This document shows, piece by piece, positions 32,724 to 42,655 of a stretch of DNA of 64,000 nucleotides (position 1 is its first letter; each line of letters opens with the position of its first letter). Source of the DNA: an uncultured Collinsella sp. (lineage in GTDB: Bacteria; Actinomycetota; Coriobacteriia; Coriobacteriales; Coriobacteriaceae). The stretch covers positions 1-64,000 of the forward strand of contig CABRFA010000005.1 in the NCBI GenBank assembly GCA_902470065.1, read 5' to 3'. The notes below the pieces were generated by a model that saw only the letters and a list, made by a program, of their open reading frames with translations, did no database searches and was not told the DNA's origin. The position numbers and the translations under genes are program-made.

Positions 32724-34734
32724 CATGACGCTGTTTATCGCATCGCTTGCCGTCTCGTGCATCGGTGCGCTCGCCTCGGTTCTGCTGATCAAGGCCGATA
32801 ACGCCGCCAAGACCGCCGGCTGCCTTATCGGCGCCGTCGCCGCGGTGCTTTCGTTTGTGGCCGGTATCCAGGCCGTGCTGGGCAATGTCACGTCGGTCGA
32901 CACCATCGTGTTCTTCCCGTTTGCCCATTTCCAGCTGCTGCTCAATCAGCTGTCCGGCCTGTTCGTGGCGCTCATCTCGGTGCTCGCGTTTGCCGGTTCA
33001 ATCTACGGTCTCAACTACTTTGATGAGTACCCGGGCAAAAAGGGCCGCGCCGGCTTCTTCTTTAACACCTTCGTGGCGTCCATGATGCTCGTCATCACCG
33101 CCGACAACGTGTTTTGGTTCCTGGTCGCCTTTGAGCTCATGTCGCTGACCTCGTACTTCCTGGTCGTGATCGAGGAGAACGAGAACTCCATCCATGGCGG
33201 TTGGCTCTACTTTGTGATCGCGCACGTGGGCTTTGTGCTCATCATGGCGAGCTTCCTCACCATGACCAACTTCGCCGGTGGCTCGTTTGCCTTTGCGGAT
33301 TTCCGCGCCACGCAGTTTAGCCCTGCGGTCGCATCCGTGTGCTTCGTGCTCGCCTTCTTTGGCTTTGGCGCCAAGGCCGGTATCATCCCGCTGCACGGCT
33401 GGCTGCCCAAGGCACATCCCGAGGCGCCGTCCAACGTGTCGGCCCTCATGTCCGGTGGCATGATCAAGATCGGTATCTTCGGCATCCTCAAGGTTGGTCT
33501 CGACCTGCTCTCCGCCTCGGGCGTTCAGGTTTGGTGGGGCCTTATGGTCATGGTCTTCGGTGCGATCTCGTCGGTTCTCGGCGTGGCCTTCGCCCTGCAG
33601 GAGCATGACATCAAGCGCCTGCTGGCCTATCACTCCGTCGAGAACATCGGCATCATTCTGCTCGGCGTCGGTGCCTCCATGGCCGCCATGGCGCTCAACT
33701 CGGTCGGTATCGCCGTCCTGGCTCTGATGGCCGCCCTCTACCACACGTTTAACCACGCGATGTTTAAGGGCGAGCTGTTCTTGGGCGCCGGTGCGCTGCT
33801 GTACTCCACGGGTACGCGCAATATGGAGAAGATGGGCGGCCTGTTCCGTCGTATGCCGGCAACGGCCATCTGCTTCCTCGTTGGCGCGCTTGCCATCTCG
33901 GCCATCCCGCCCTTTAACGGCTTTGTTTCCGAGTGGTTTACCTACCAGTCGCTGTTTAATGCCGCCATGCAGGGCGACAAGGCCGTCATGATCGTGGCCG
34001 TGTTCGCTGCCGTCGCGCTTGCCATTACCGGCGCGCTGGCTGTCACGTGCTTCGTCAAGGCCTATGGCGTCTCCTTTGCCTCCGCGCCCCGTTCCGAGGC
34101 TGCGGCCAATGCCAAGGAGGTTCCTGCCCCCATGGTGTTCGCGCAGGGCCTGCTCGCGGCCATCTGCGTCGTGCTGGGCATTGGCGCTCCCGTGATCGCG
34201 CCCGTGCTGGTCGATGTCGCCGCGTCCGTGCTGCATCCGTACGGCGGCGTGTTTGCCGCCGAGGGCATGGAGCTCATGAACCAGTACTCCGGCGCTGCCA
34301 CCTCCACGCCCGCGATCGCTATTGCGCTCGTGGTGCTCGTCGGTCTTGCCTGCGGTTATCGCAAGCTCAAGACCGTCGGCAAGGTGCAGAAGTCCCAGCC
34401 GTGGGCATGCGGCTATGCTCCCAACGAGCATATGCCCGTCGTGGCCACGACCTTTGCCTCCGAGGTGTCCTGGTTTATGCAGCCACTCTACACGCTGCGC
34501 GACCGCTGCACGGCCGTCTGCTGGTCCATCGCGCACTTCTTCCAGAAGCTCACCGGTGTGGCCGAGGCTGTGGAGCCCGTACCCGACAAGGTTCTCGTCG
34601 ATGCCCCGCATAAGGGTGTCGAGAAGCTCGCCGACCTCGCGACTAAGCTCGAGGGTGGCAACTACAGCATCTATATCTGCTACATCGTCGCGGCACTCGT
34701 GGTGTTCCTCGTGCTCGCCGTGCAAATGGGTTAA
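32716..34734 (+). CDS. hyfB: Hydrogenase-4 membrane subunit HyfB
   Basis: 672 residues, the same length as E. coli HyfB. A NuoL/MrpA-like antiporter subunit with about 14-16 transmembrane helices; GFGAKAGIIPLHGWLPKAHP and LAYHSVENIGII contain the conserved lysine/histidine proton-path residues of the family. Part of the proton-translocating membrane arm. Starts within hyfA. Confidence 0.92.
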   Translation: MDSMTLFIASLAVSCIGALASVLLIKADNAAKTAGCLIGAVAAVLSFVAGIQAVLGNVTSVDTIVFFPFAHFQLLLNQLSGLFVALISVLAFAGSIYGLNYFDEYPGKKGRAGFFFNTFVASMMLVITADNVFWFLVAFELMSLTSYFLVVIEENENSIHGGWLYFVIAHVGFVLIMASFLTMTNFAGGSFAFADFRATQFSPAVASVCFVLAFFGFGAKAGIIPLHGWLPKAHPEAPSNVSALMSGGMIKIGIFGILKVGLDLLSASGVQVWWGLMVMVFGAISSVLGVAFALQEHDIKRLLAYHSVENIGIILLGVGASMAAMALNSVGIAVLALMAALYHTFNHAMFKGELFLGAGALLYSTGTRNMEKMGGLFRRMPATAICFLVGALAISAIPPFNGFVSEWFTYQSLFNAAMQGDKAVMIVAVFAAVALAITGALAVTCFVKAYGVSFASAPRSEAAANAKEVPAPMVFAQGLLAAICVVLGIGAPVIAPVLVDVAASVLHPYGGVFAAEGMELMNQYSGAATSTPAIAIALVVLVGLACGYRKLKTVGKVQKSQPWACGYAPNEHMPVVATTFASEVSWFMQPLYTLRDRCTAVCWSIAHFFQKLTGVAEAVEPVPDKVLVDAPHKGVEKLADLATKLEGGNYSIYICYIVAALVVFLVLAVQMG

Positions 34735-34746
34735 GGAGGGGAGAGC

Positions 34747-35673
34747 ATGAACAACATCGTACTTGCCGTTCTGCAGGGCGTGGTCGTCATGGCCGTCGCG
34801 CCGTTCTTCTCCGGTCTCGGCCGCGTGATCCGCGCCAAGATGCACAATCGTCGCGGCCCCAGCATCATGCAGGACTATCGCGACCTGGCCAAGCTCTTTG
34901 CGCGCCCCGAGTCCCAGAGCGAGGACGCGAGCTTTGCGCTGCGCATTATGCCGCCGCTGTTCTTCGCCGTCGCCTTTATGCTCGCGATGGGCCTGCCGCT
35001 CTTTACGGCGCAAAGCCCCATCCCGGTCTTTGGTGACGCCATCACCATCATGTACAGCCTGGCGCTCGCCCGCTTCTTCTTCGCCCTCTGCGGCGTGGAT
35101 TCGTCCAACGCCTACGCCGGTATCGGCGGCGTCCGCGAGCTGCTCATGAGCGTGCTCATCGAGCCGTCCATGCTGCTGGCGCTGTTTGCCGCCGCCCTGG
35201 TGTGCGGCTCCACCGACATCGCCACTATGGGTCAGCACATCATGACGGGCGCCATCGACGCGCCGGTCGCCGTGATCCTCGCCGGCATCGCCTTTGCGAT
35301 TGCCTGCTACATGGAACTCGGCAAGCTGCCCTTTGATCAGGCCGAGGCCGAGCAGGAGCTTCAGGAGGGCCCGCTCGCCGAGCTTTCCGGCCCGTCGCTT
35401 GCGATGGCCAAGCTCGCCATGTCCATGAAGCAGGTCCTGGTCGTCGCCTGGTTCTGCGCGATCTTCGTCCCCTGGGGCGAGCCCGCGACCGTGGGCGCCG
35501 CCGCTGTTCTGGGTGCAGTCATCTTCTTGGTGAAGTGCCTGATCGATTTTGTCGTATGCGGCGTGATCGAGAACTCCTGCTCGCGCTCGCGTTTTAAGGT
35601 GCTTGGCAATCAGACCTGGGCCGTCGTGGGCATCGCCGTTCTGGCGTTTGTCTTCGTGGTCGTCGGCGTGTAG
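34747..35673 (+). CDS. hyfC: Hydrogenase-4 membrane subunit HyfC
   Basis: 308-residue NuoH-like subunit with about 8 helices. RAKMHNRRGPSIMQDYRDL after the first helix and FDQAEAEQELQEGPLAELSGP in the cytoplasmic loop are hallmarks of the protein that docks the hydrogenase to the membrane arm. Twelve nt after hyfB. Confidence 0.92.
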   Translation: MNNIVLAVLQGVVVMAVAPFFSGLGRVIRAKMHNRRGPSIMQDYRDLAKLFARPESQSEDASFALRIMPPLFFAVAFMLAMGLPLFTAQSPIPVFGDAITIMYSLALARFFFALCGVDSSNAYAGIGGVRELLMSVLIEPSMLLALFAAALVCGSTDIATMGQHIMTGAIDAPVAVILAGIAFAIACYMELGKLPFDQAEAEQELQEGPLAELSGPSLAMAKLAMSMKQVLVVAWFCAIFVPWGEPATVGAAAVLGAVIFLVKCLIDFVVCGVIENSCSRSRFKVLGNQTWAVVGIAVLAFVFVVVGV

Positions 35674-35688
35674 GAGAAGGGAGAAACA

Positions 35689-37146
35689 ATGTCATTTGCA
35701 GTCAGTCTGTCCCTTCTCGGCTTGGTCGCTATCGCGGCCCCGATGGTGGCCTCGGTGCTCGTCGCCCTGTTCCCCCGTCCGTACGCCAAGTGGTTCAGCG
35801 TTTTGGGTGCCGCCGTCTCGACGGTCTGCACCATCGCCCTCGCCGCGAATTTCGCTGGCGCCGGCATGCCCGACACGCAGGTCCCCCTGATCTCGTTTGG
35901 GCAGACCCTCGTCATGGGATTCACCTTCGATCGCATGAGCACGCTGCTCGCGCCCGCCTTTGTGGGTATCGGCCTGCTTGTCGTGATCTATTCGATTCCC
36001 TATATGAGCGAGAATAACCGTGAGCATCCCGACGCACCGCGTCGTCGCTTCTACGCGTACCTCGCGACCTTCATCGGCGCCATGGCCGGTCTCGTGTACA
36101 GCTCGACCCTTTTGGGCCAGCTCGTGTTCTTTGAGATCACGGGTGCGTGCTCTTGGGGCCTCATTAGCTACTACATGACGCCTACGGCCAAGAAGGCCGG
36201 CATGAAGGCTCTGATCATTACGCATATCGGTGCGCTCGGCCTGTATCTGGGCGCCGCCATCGTGTTTGCCCATACCGGTACCTTCGCCATTACCGCGATT
36301 GCCGGCCTCGACGCCAAGCTCAAAGCTATCGTCCTTTTGCTCGTGCTGTTTGCGGCCTGGGCCAAGTCCGCACAGGTTCCCATGTACATGTGGCTGCCTT
36401 CGGCCATGGAGGCGCCGACGCCTGTTTCGGCCTACCTGCATGGCGCCTCGATGGTTAAGGTCGGCGTGTGCGTGTTCGCGCGTGCACTCGTCTCTGCCGG
36501 CGAGATCCCCGAGATCGTGGGTTGGGTCGCCATTATCGACGCCATGGTCACCATGCTCTTTGGCTTCCTTATGTACCTGCCGCAAAAGGACATGAAGCGT
36601 CTGCTGGCCTTCTCCACGATCGCCCAGCTCTCCTATGTGTTCTTTGGTCTGGGCCTTTCGGTCTTTGGCAGCCAGCTGGCCTTCGATGGCGCCGTCTGCC
36701 ACATCTTTAACCACGCTTTCGCCAAGACGCTGTTCTTCCTGATCGCCGGTTCGTTCTCCTTTACGCTCGGCACGCGTATGCTGCCCAAGCTTCGCGGCAT
36801 CGTAAAGAAGTACCCGATCTCGGGCGTGGGCTTCGGTGTCGCGGCACTCGCTATTGCCGGCGTGCCGCCCATGAACACGTTCTTCTCGAAGTTCCAGATC
36901 ATCGCCGGCGGCTTTTCTGTAGGTGCCGGCAACGTCGCGATCCTGGTGCTCGTGTGCATCATGGTCGCCGAGACCGTCGCCACCTTCGCCTGGTTCCTCA
37001 AGTGGATGGGCTATTGCCTGCCCGGCGAGCCGAGCGAAGAGGTCGCTGCGGGAGCCCCGCTTCCCCGTGCGATGGCGTTCGTGTTCATCGTGCTCATCAT
37101 CATGGTCATCGTCAGCGGCCCGCTTTCGGCCAGCTGGATCGGTTAG
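35689..37146 (+). CDS. hyfD: Hydrogenase-4 membrane subunit HyfD
   Basis: 485 residues, NuoN/NuoM/Mrp-like, about 14 helices. Contains FEITGACSWGLISYY, AKSAQVPMYMWLPSAMEAPT and LAFSTIAQLSYVF, with the buried Glu, Lys and His positions of antiporter subunits. Hyf-type complexes have this subunit and HyfE/HyfF, whereas the smaller Hyc complex does not; its presence sets the operon as FHL-2. Confidence 0.9.
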   Translation: MSFAVSLSLLGLVAIAAPMVASVLVALFPRPYAKWFSVLGAAVSTVCTIALAANFAGAGMPDTQVPLISFGQTLVMGFTFDRMSTLLAPAFVGIGLLVVIYSIPYMSENNREHPDAPRRRFYAYLATFIGAMAGLVYSSTLLGQLVFFEITGACSWGLISYYMTPTAKKAGMKALIITHIGALGLYLGAAIVFAHTGTFAITAIAGLDAKLKAIVLLLVLFAAWAKSAQVPMYMWLPSAMEAPTPVSAYLHGASMVKVGVCVFARALVSAGEIPEIVGWVAIIDAMVTMLFGFLMYLPQKDMKRLLAFSTIAQLSYVFFGLGLSVFGSQLAFDGAVCHIFNHAFAKTLFFLIAGSFSFTLGTRMLPKLRGIVKKYPISGVGFGVAALAIAGVPPMNTFFSKFQIIAGGFSVGAGNVAILVLVCIMVAETVATFAWFLKWMGYCLPGEPSEEVAAGAPLPRAMAFVFIVLIIMVIVSGPLSASWIG

Positions 37147-37159
37147 GAGGTAGAACGAC

Positions 37160-37813
37160 ATGGGTTATTCGATCGTCAACATCCTTGGCGGCCTTCTGAT
37201 CGTCACGTCCACCATGGTGGTCGTCTCCAAGAACATCAAACATGCCATCAACTGGTATGCGGTGCAGTCGCTGGTGCTCGTGGGGCTGCTCGCTACGCTC
37301 GGTGCCACCACCGGTGCGCAGGAGCTGCTTATGTGGGCCGGATCTGCCTTTATCACCAAGGTCGTCCTGGTCCCTTATATCCTCAACCGCGCATACAAGA
37401 AGATGGGCGAGCCGAGCGACGCATCACTCAAGGCCGGCCTTAAGCCCGCGTGGGCCATCTGCATCATCGCCGTGGAGGTCGCGATTTGCTTTGCCGTCGT
37501 GACGCAGATCAGCCTTCCCACGGCCGAGGTCGCAACGCCTGCGCTCGCTATTAGCTTCGCTCACTTCTTTGTGGGCCTCACCTGCATCATCTCGCAGCGC
37601 AACATCATGAAGCAGATCTTTGGTTACTGCCTTATGGAAAACGGCAGCCACGTGACGCTCGCGCTTTTGGCCCCCACCGCTCCCGAGATCATCGAGATCG
37701 GTATCGCCACCGACGCCATCTTTGCCGTCATCATCATGTCCATCGTCGTGCGTCGCATTTGGGACGACTCCCACTCGCTCGATGCGCGCGACCTGTCCGA
37801 GCTGAGGGGGTAG
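37160..37813 (+). CDS. hyfE: Hydrogenase-4 membrane subunit HyfE
   Basis: 217 residues with about 7 hydrophobic helices, partly NuoK-like (GYCLMENGSHVTLALLAP holds the membrane glutamate). E. coli HyfE has 216 residues. Found only in the larger Hyf-type hydrogenases. GGAGG precedes the ATG. Confidence 0.9.
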   Translation: MGYSIVNILGGLLIVTSTMVVVSKNIKHAINWYAVQSLVLVGLLATLGATTGAQELLMWAGSAFITKVVLVPYILNRAYKKMGEPSDASLKAGLKPAWAICIIAVEVAICFAVVTQISLPTAEVATPALAISFAHFFVGLTCIISQRNIMKQIFGYCLMENGSHVTLALLAPTAPEIIEIGIATDAIFAVIIMSIVVRRIWDDSHSLDARDLSELRG

Positions 37814-37816
37814 TCC

Positions 37817-39376
37817 ATGGAAACGTTGATTCTCGCCCTGCTCGCGACTCCTTTGGTGTTCTCGCTGGTTATGGCGTTTTTGCCCAAGAACACGTCCTAT
37901 AACGTGTTTGCCGGTCTCAACCTGGTCTCCGTCGCAGCCGTCCTGGTGCTGTCGATTGTGACGGCCGGTGACGTCCTTATGAGCGGCGAAACCGCGAGCG
38001 CTCTTGGCCTGTGGTTCCACCTCGATTCGCTGGGCGCCATCTTTGTGCTGCTCATCGGCTTTATCGGTTTTCTTACGGGGCTGTTCTCGCTGCCCTATGT
38101 AAAGGCCGATATCGATGAGGGCTCCATGCCCGCCGAGCGCGCCAAGCAGTATTTTGCACTGTTTAGTCTGTTCGTGTTTACCATGCTGCTCGCGTGCCTG
38201 TCCAACAACATGATCCTCACGTGGGCCGCCGTGGAGGCAACCACGCTTTCCACCGTGTTCCTGGTGGGTATCTACAAGAACAAGACGGCTCTCGAGGCTT
38301 CTTGGAAGTATGCGATGGTCTGCACCGCCGGCGTGGCCTTCGGCCTGTTCGGTACGCTGCTGATCTACGCCAACGCCGCCGACGTGATTCCCAACGCCCA
38401 CGAGGCCGCATTCCTGTCGTGCGTGCTGCCGTATGCCGACCAGTTCGACCCGACGCTCATGCGCCTCGCCTTTGCGTTTATCGTGATCGGCTTTGGCACC
38501 AAGGCCGGCCTGTTCCCCATGCACACTTGGCTGCCCGATGCCCACTCCCAGGCCCCGAGCCCTGTCTCGGCCCTGCTCTCGGGCGTGCTGCTTAAGTGCG
38601 CCATGCTTGTGATCATGCGCTTCTACGGATTTACTATCCAGGCCGTGGGCGCCGAGTATCCGCAGCTTTTGCTGTTGATCGTCGGCACGCTGTCCATTTT
38701 GGTGGCGGCACTTTCTATGTTCCGCCAGGACGACCTCAAGCGCCGCTTTGCGTACTCGTCTGTGGAGAACGTGGGCGTTATCGCCCTGTGCCTGGGTATC
38801 GGTGGCCCGCTGGGTATCGCCGCGGCCCTGCTGCACTGCGTGTTCCACGGCTTTACCAAGACGCTTGCCTTCTGCGTGTCCGGCAACATCCAGCACGCCT
38901 TTGGCACGCGTAGCCTGGCCAAGATCCAGGGCGTCGTCGAGGTTGCCCCCGCAACCGCCGCGCTCGCCATCCTGGCGCTGCTCGGTCTTGCCGCCTTCCC
39001 GCCCTTTGGCATGTTTATCTCTGAGTTCCTGACTTTTGTCGCCGGCGTTACCGCCGGTCCCATGTGGCTGGTCGTCGTGGTCGCCCTCGGTCTTACCGTG
39101 GCCATCTCCGCGCTCACCCGCATCGCACTCAAGTCGGTATTCGGCCATGCGCCCCAGGGCATGGGCAAGCATGAGGCCCCGGCGCTCATGCTTATCCCCG
39201 AAATCATCCTGGCTGTCATGATCTTGTGGTTTGGCATCGCCACCCCGCTGCCTCTCGTGCACGGTGTGGAGACCGCGACTGGCATCGTGCTCGAGCAGAG
39301 CACCGAGGAACTTCACGCGACGCCGATGTACCGCGCTGTGTTCGGTACCGAGACCGCTCAGAGCGAGGTGGAGTAA
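37817..39376 (+). CDS. hyfF: Hydrogenase-4 membrane subunit HyfF
   Basis: 519 residues, NuoN/NuoL-like with about 14 helices: WAAVEATTLSTVFLV, GTKAGLFPMHTWLPDAHSQ and FAYSSVENVGVIAL carry the antiporter residues. Third antiporter-like subunit of the complex after HyfB and HyfD. Starts 3 nt after hyfE. Confidence 0.92.
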   Translation: METLILALLATPLVFSLVMAFLPKNTSYNVFAGLNLVSVAAVLVLSIVTAGDVLMSGETASALGLWFHLDSLGAIFVLLIGFIGFLTGLFSLPYVKADIDEGSMPAERAKQYFALFSLFVFTMLLACLSNNMILTWAAVEATTLSTVFLVGIYKNKTALEASWKYAMVCTAGVAFGLFGTLLIYANAADVIPNAHEAAFLSCVLPYADQFDPTLMRLAFAFIVIGFGTKAGLFPMHTWLPDAHSQAPSPVSALLSGVLLKCAMLVIMRFYGFTIQAVGAEYPQLLLLIVGTLSILVAALSMFRQDDLKRRFAYSSVENVGVIALCLGIGGPLGIAAALLHCVFHGFTKTLAFCVSGNIQHAFGTRSLAKIQGVVEVAPATAALAILALLGLAAFPPFGMFISEFLTFVAGVTAGPMWLVVVVALGLTVAISALTRIALKSVFGHAPQGMGKHEAPALMLIPEIILAVMILWFGIATPLPLVHGVETATGIVLEQSTEELHATPMYRAVFGTETAQSEVE

Positions 39377-39379
39377 CGA

Positions 39380-41152
39380 ATGATTGAAACTGAGAACAAG
39401 GTGTATGCCCGTCGCTGCGAGAGCCATGTCGAGGCCCTGCGCCGCGCCGTTCCGGGCTGCATCGAGAAGGTCGAGTGGCAGTGCGAGGACCAGCTGACGA
39501 TTACCGTCAAGCAGGACAAGCTGCCCGAGGCCGTCCACTACCTGTATTACGAGCGCTACGGCTGGATTCCCGTGATCATCGGCAACGATGAACGCAGCCT
39601 GTGCGGCCGTTACGCCGTGTACTACGTCATCTCCATGGAGGGGGAGGACCCCGGCTGGGTGACCGTGCGTACCGAGGTCGATCCCGCCAAGATGACGTTC
39701 CCGTCCGTGACGCCGTTCGTCCCCGCCTGCGTGTGGGGCGAGCGCGAGCTTCGCGACATGTTCGGCCTGATTCCCGAGGGTCTGCCCGACCGTCGCCGCC
39801 TGGTGCTTCCCGACGATTGGCCCAGCGGCCTGTACCCGCTGCGCAAGGACTCCATGGACTACCGCTTCCGTCCCGCTCCCGCGAGCGACATGGAAAACTA
39901 CGAGTTTTTGGCCGATACCAAGGGCAAGGAGACCACGCTCGTTCCCATGGGCCCGTTGCACATTACCTCCGACGAGCCCGGCCACTTCCGCCTGTTCGTT
40001 GAGGGCGAGACGATCGTCGACGCCGACTACCGTCTGTTTTACGTGCACCGCGGCATGGAGAAGGTCGCCGAGACGCGCCTGAACTATGACGCCGTGACGT
40101 TCCTCGCCGACCGCATCTGCGGCATCTGCGGCTGCGCCCACTCGGTTGCCTATGCCGAGGCCGTCGAGCGCGCCCAGGGCATTCATGTCCCGCCGCGCGC
40201 CCAGTACATCCGCGCTATCATGCTCGAGGTTGAGCGCCTGCACTCGCATCTGCTCAACATTGGCCTGGCGTCGCACTACACGGGCTTCGACTCCGGCTTC
40301 CAGCAGTTCTTCCGCGTCCGCGAGAAGTCCATGGACCTGGCCGAGAAGCTCTCCGGTCACCGCAAGACCTACGGCCTCAACGTGATCGGCGGCGTGCGTC
40401 GCGACATTTTGGCCGAGCAGAAGCTTTCCACGCTCACGACCATCCACCAGCTGCGCTCCGAGGTTCAGGAACTCGTCGACGTCTTGCTCTCCACGCCCAA
40501 CTTTATTGAGCGTACGAGTGGCATCGGCATCTTGGACCGCAAGATCGCACGCGACTTCTCGCCGGTCGGTCCGCTCATGCGCGGCTCGGGCTATGCCCGC
40601 GACGTGCGTTTTGACCATCCCTTCGACGGCTACGCCGATCCGGACGTTCAAAAGATGCACGCCGCCACGGCCGACACCTGCGATGCCTTCGGCCGTACCG
40701 CCGTTCGCATCCAGGAGGTCTACGATTCGATCGACATGATCGAGACCATGCTCGAGAACTGCCCGTCGGGCCCCATCCTCACCACGGATTGGGAGTACAC
40801 CCCGCACAAGTACGCCATCGGCGCCACCGAGGCGCCGCGCGGCGAGGACGTGCACTGGGCCATGCTCGGCAACAACCAGAAGTGCTACCGCTGGCGCGCC
40901 AAGGCCGCCACGTACAGCAACTGGCCGGTCCTGCGCTACATGTTCCGCGGCAACACCGTGGGCGACGCGGCGCTGATCGTCGGCTCGCTCGACCCGTGCT
41001 ACTCCTGCACCGACCGCGTGACGGTGACCGATGTTGCCGCCAAGCGCGACCACGTGCTCGACAAGGAGCAGTTCGAGAACGTCTGGCGCGACAAGTCGCC
41101 GCTTGCGGGCGAGGGCACCATGGCCGCTCCGCTCGATGAGGAGGCGCTCTAA
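39380..41152 (+). CDS. hyfG: Hydrogenase-4 catalytic large subunit HyfG
   Basis: 590 residues: an N-terminal NuoC-like domain (about residues 1-170, with FVPACVWGERELRDMFGL) fused to a group 4 [NiFe]-hydrogenase large subunit. The nickel site is complete: RICGICGCAHS (about residue 245) and near the C-terminus DPCYSCTDR. After the second site about 47 residues remain, including the tail removed by HycI. Reduces protons to H2. Overall a little longer than the E. coli protein. Confidence 0.95.
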   Translation: MIETENKVYARRCESHVEALRRAVPGCIEKVEWQCEDQLTITVKQDKLPEAVHYLYYERYGWIPVIIGNDERSLCGRYAVYYVISMEGEDPGWVTVRTEVDPAKMTFPSVTPFVPACVWGERELRDMFGLIPEGLPDRRRLVLPDDWPSGLYPLRKDSMDYRFRPAPASDMENYEFLADTKGKETTLVPMGPLHITSDEPGHFRLFVEGETIVDADYRLFYVHRGMEKVAETRLNYDAVTFLADRICGICGCAHSVAYAEAVERAQGIHVPPRAQYIRAIMLEVERLHSHLLNIGLASHYTGFDSGFQQFFRVREKSMDLAEKLSGHRKTYGLNVIGGVRRDILAEQKLSTLTTIHQLRSEVQELVDVLLSTPNFIERTSGIGILDRKIARDFSPVGPLMRGSGYARDVRFDHPFDGYADPDVQKMHAATADTCDAFGRTAVRIQEVYDSIDMIETMLENCPSGPILTTDWEYTPHKYAIGATEAPRGEDVHWAMLGNNQKCYRWRAKAATYSNWPVLRYMFRGNTVGDAALIVGSLDPCYSCTDRVTVTDVAAKRDHVLDKEQFENVWRDKSPLAGEGTMAAPLDEEAL

Positions 41153-41153
41153 T

Positions 41154-41870
41154 ATGCTGAAGCTTTGGAAGGTTAACGCCAAGGCCGGCGACGCGACGGT
41201 CAAGTACCCGTTTGCGCCGTTCCCCACCAACAAGGACATGCGCGGCAAGCCCGAGCACAATGCCGAGCTCTGCATCGCCTGCGGTGCCTGCGGCGTGGCG
41301 TGCCCGGCCGATGCCATTCGCATGGACACCGACCTTGCGGCCGATACCATCACCTGGTCGATCGACTACGGTCGCTGCATCTTCTGCGGCCGTTGCGAGG
41401 AGGCCTGCCCCATGGAGGCCATCAAGCTCACTGAGGAGTTTGAGCTGGCCGTCATGAGCAAGGACGACCTCACCAGCAAGAGCGTCTACACGCTCGAGCA
41501 TTGCTCGCGCTGCGGCAAGCCGTTTGCCCCGCACAAGGAGATCGACTACGCCAAGCGCCTGCTGCAAAAGGCCGGCGGCATGGAGGCCGAGCAGGCCGCC
41601 CGCACCGTCGGTATGTGCCAGGAGTGCAAGCGCGAGCTCGACGCCCTGCGCGCCGCATCGGCCGTAAAGACCGGCAACGCGCACGGCATGGCTGCCAACG
41701 AGACGCTTGCGTCCGGCGAGCCCCAGGGCCCCGGCATGGAGTATCTGGGCGGCCACGGCGTGAACCCGGAGTATATCGACCGCGAGCTTAACCCCGATGC
41801 GCCCGAGATTCCCGCCGGTCCGGCGCCGGTCGAGGGCATCATCATGGATTTTGAAACGAAGGAGGAGTAA
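41154..41870 (+). CDS. hyfH: Hydrogenase-4 ferredoxin subunit HyfH
   Basis: 238 residues. NuoI-like 2x[4Fe-4S] domain with CIACGACGVACP and CIFCGRCEEACP (about residues 39-90), followed by a zinc-ribbon-like CSRCGKPF...CQECK pair and a long acidic tail (ends MDFETKEE). The tail makes it about 55 residues longer than E. coli HyfH. Transfers electrons to HyfI/HyfG. The A of its ATG follows the hyfG stop by one base. Confidence 0.9.
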   Translation: MLKLWKVNAKAGDATVKYPFAPFPTNKDMRGKPEHNAELCIACGACGVACPADAIRMDTDLAADTITWSIDYGRCIFCGRCEEACPMEAIKLTEEFELAVMSKDDLTSKSVYTLEHCSRCGKPFAPHKEIDYAKRLLQKAGGMEAEQAARTVGMCQECKRELDALRAASAVKTGNAHGMAANETLASGEPQGPGMEYLGGHGVNPEYIDRELNPDAPEIPAGPAPVEGIIMDFETKEE

Positions 41871-41872
41871 CC

Positions 41873-42655
41873 ATGGCCGAACCCACGCTTTTGCCCGAGC
41901 GGCTTCAGTACCGCCCGACCAAGATCGAGCTCGACGAGAGCATCGAGAAGGCCAAGGCGACCCTTCTTAAGAAGATCAAGCGCTCGGTGTACGTCTACCG
42001 TGTCGACTGCGGCGGCTGCAACGGCTGCGAGATCGAGATCTTCGGTTCCATCACGCCCGTCTTTGACGTCGAGCGCTTTGGCATCAAGGTCGTGCCCTCG
42101 CCCCGTCACGCCGATGTGCTGCTGTACACCGGCGCCGTGACGCGTGCCATGCGCATGCCGGCCCTGCGCGCGTTTGAGGCCGCACCCGATCCCAAGATCG
42201 TGGTGTCCTATGGCGCGTGCGGCTGCACCGGCGGCATCTTCTACGACAACTACTGCGTCTGGGGCGGCACGGATAAGATTCTGCCGGTCGATGTCTACAT
42301 CCCCGGCTGCCCGCCCAGCCCCGCGCAGACCGTCTACGGCTTTGCCATGGCACTTGGCCTGCTGGACCAAAAGCTCCATGCCGAGACTACGGTGGAGGCT
42401 GCCGGCGAGCAGGCCGATATCCTGCACCCCGGCGTGCCGTACAAGCTGCGCGTTGCCATCGAGCGCGAGGCTCGCGCCATGAGCGGCTACCGTTACGGCC
42501 GCGACCTGGCCAACGAGTTTATGGATACGCTCGAGGACGCGCCCAAGGGTGATATCCGAGGTGCCATGGCGCTGCTCATCGACAAGCAGGACGATCCGCG
42601 CCGCGTTGAGGTCTACTCGGCGCTGCAGGATCTGGTGCTGGCCGGAGGTCGCTAG
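41873..42655 (+). CDS. hyfI: Hydrogenase-4 small subunit HyfI
   Basis: 260 residues, NuoB-like. DCGGCNGCEIEI (about residue 44), GACGCTGG and IPGCPPSPAQT supply the cysteines of the proximal [4Fe-4S] cluster next to the NiFe site. The C-terminal 80 residues extend beyond NuoB, as in HycG/HyfI. Two nt after hyfH. Confidence 0.92.
   Translation: MAEPTLLPERLQYRPTKIELDESIEKAKATLLKKIKRSVYVYRVDCGGCNGCEIEIFGSITPVFDVERFGIKVVPSPRHADVLLYTGAVTRAMRMPALRAFEAAPDPKIVVSYGACGCTGGIFYDNYCVWGGTDKILPVDVYIPGCPPSPAQTVYGFAMALGLLDQKLHAETTVEAAGEQADILHPGVPYKLRVAIEREARAMSGYRYGRDLANEFMDTLEDAPKGDIRGAMALLIDKQDDPRRVEVYSALQDLVLAGGR

Noticed and set aside
37424..41353. A 1309-codon open frame on the minus strand opposite hyfE-hyfG, and similar long frames at 30276-32018, 32998-35238, 35692-37161 and 61447-63783 on the minus strand
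   Set aside because: They lie antisense to clear hyf, fdhF and valS genes; translations are low-complexity (His/Arg/Gly/Asp-rich) without domains. GC-rich codon bias on the coding strand creates such frames.
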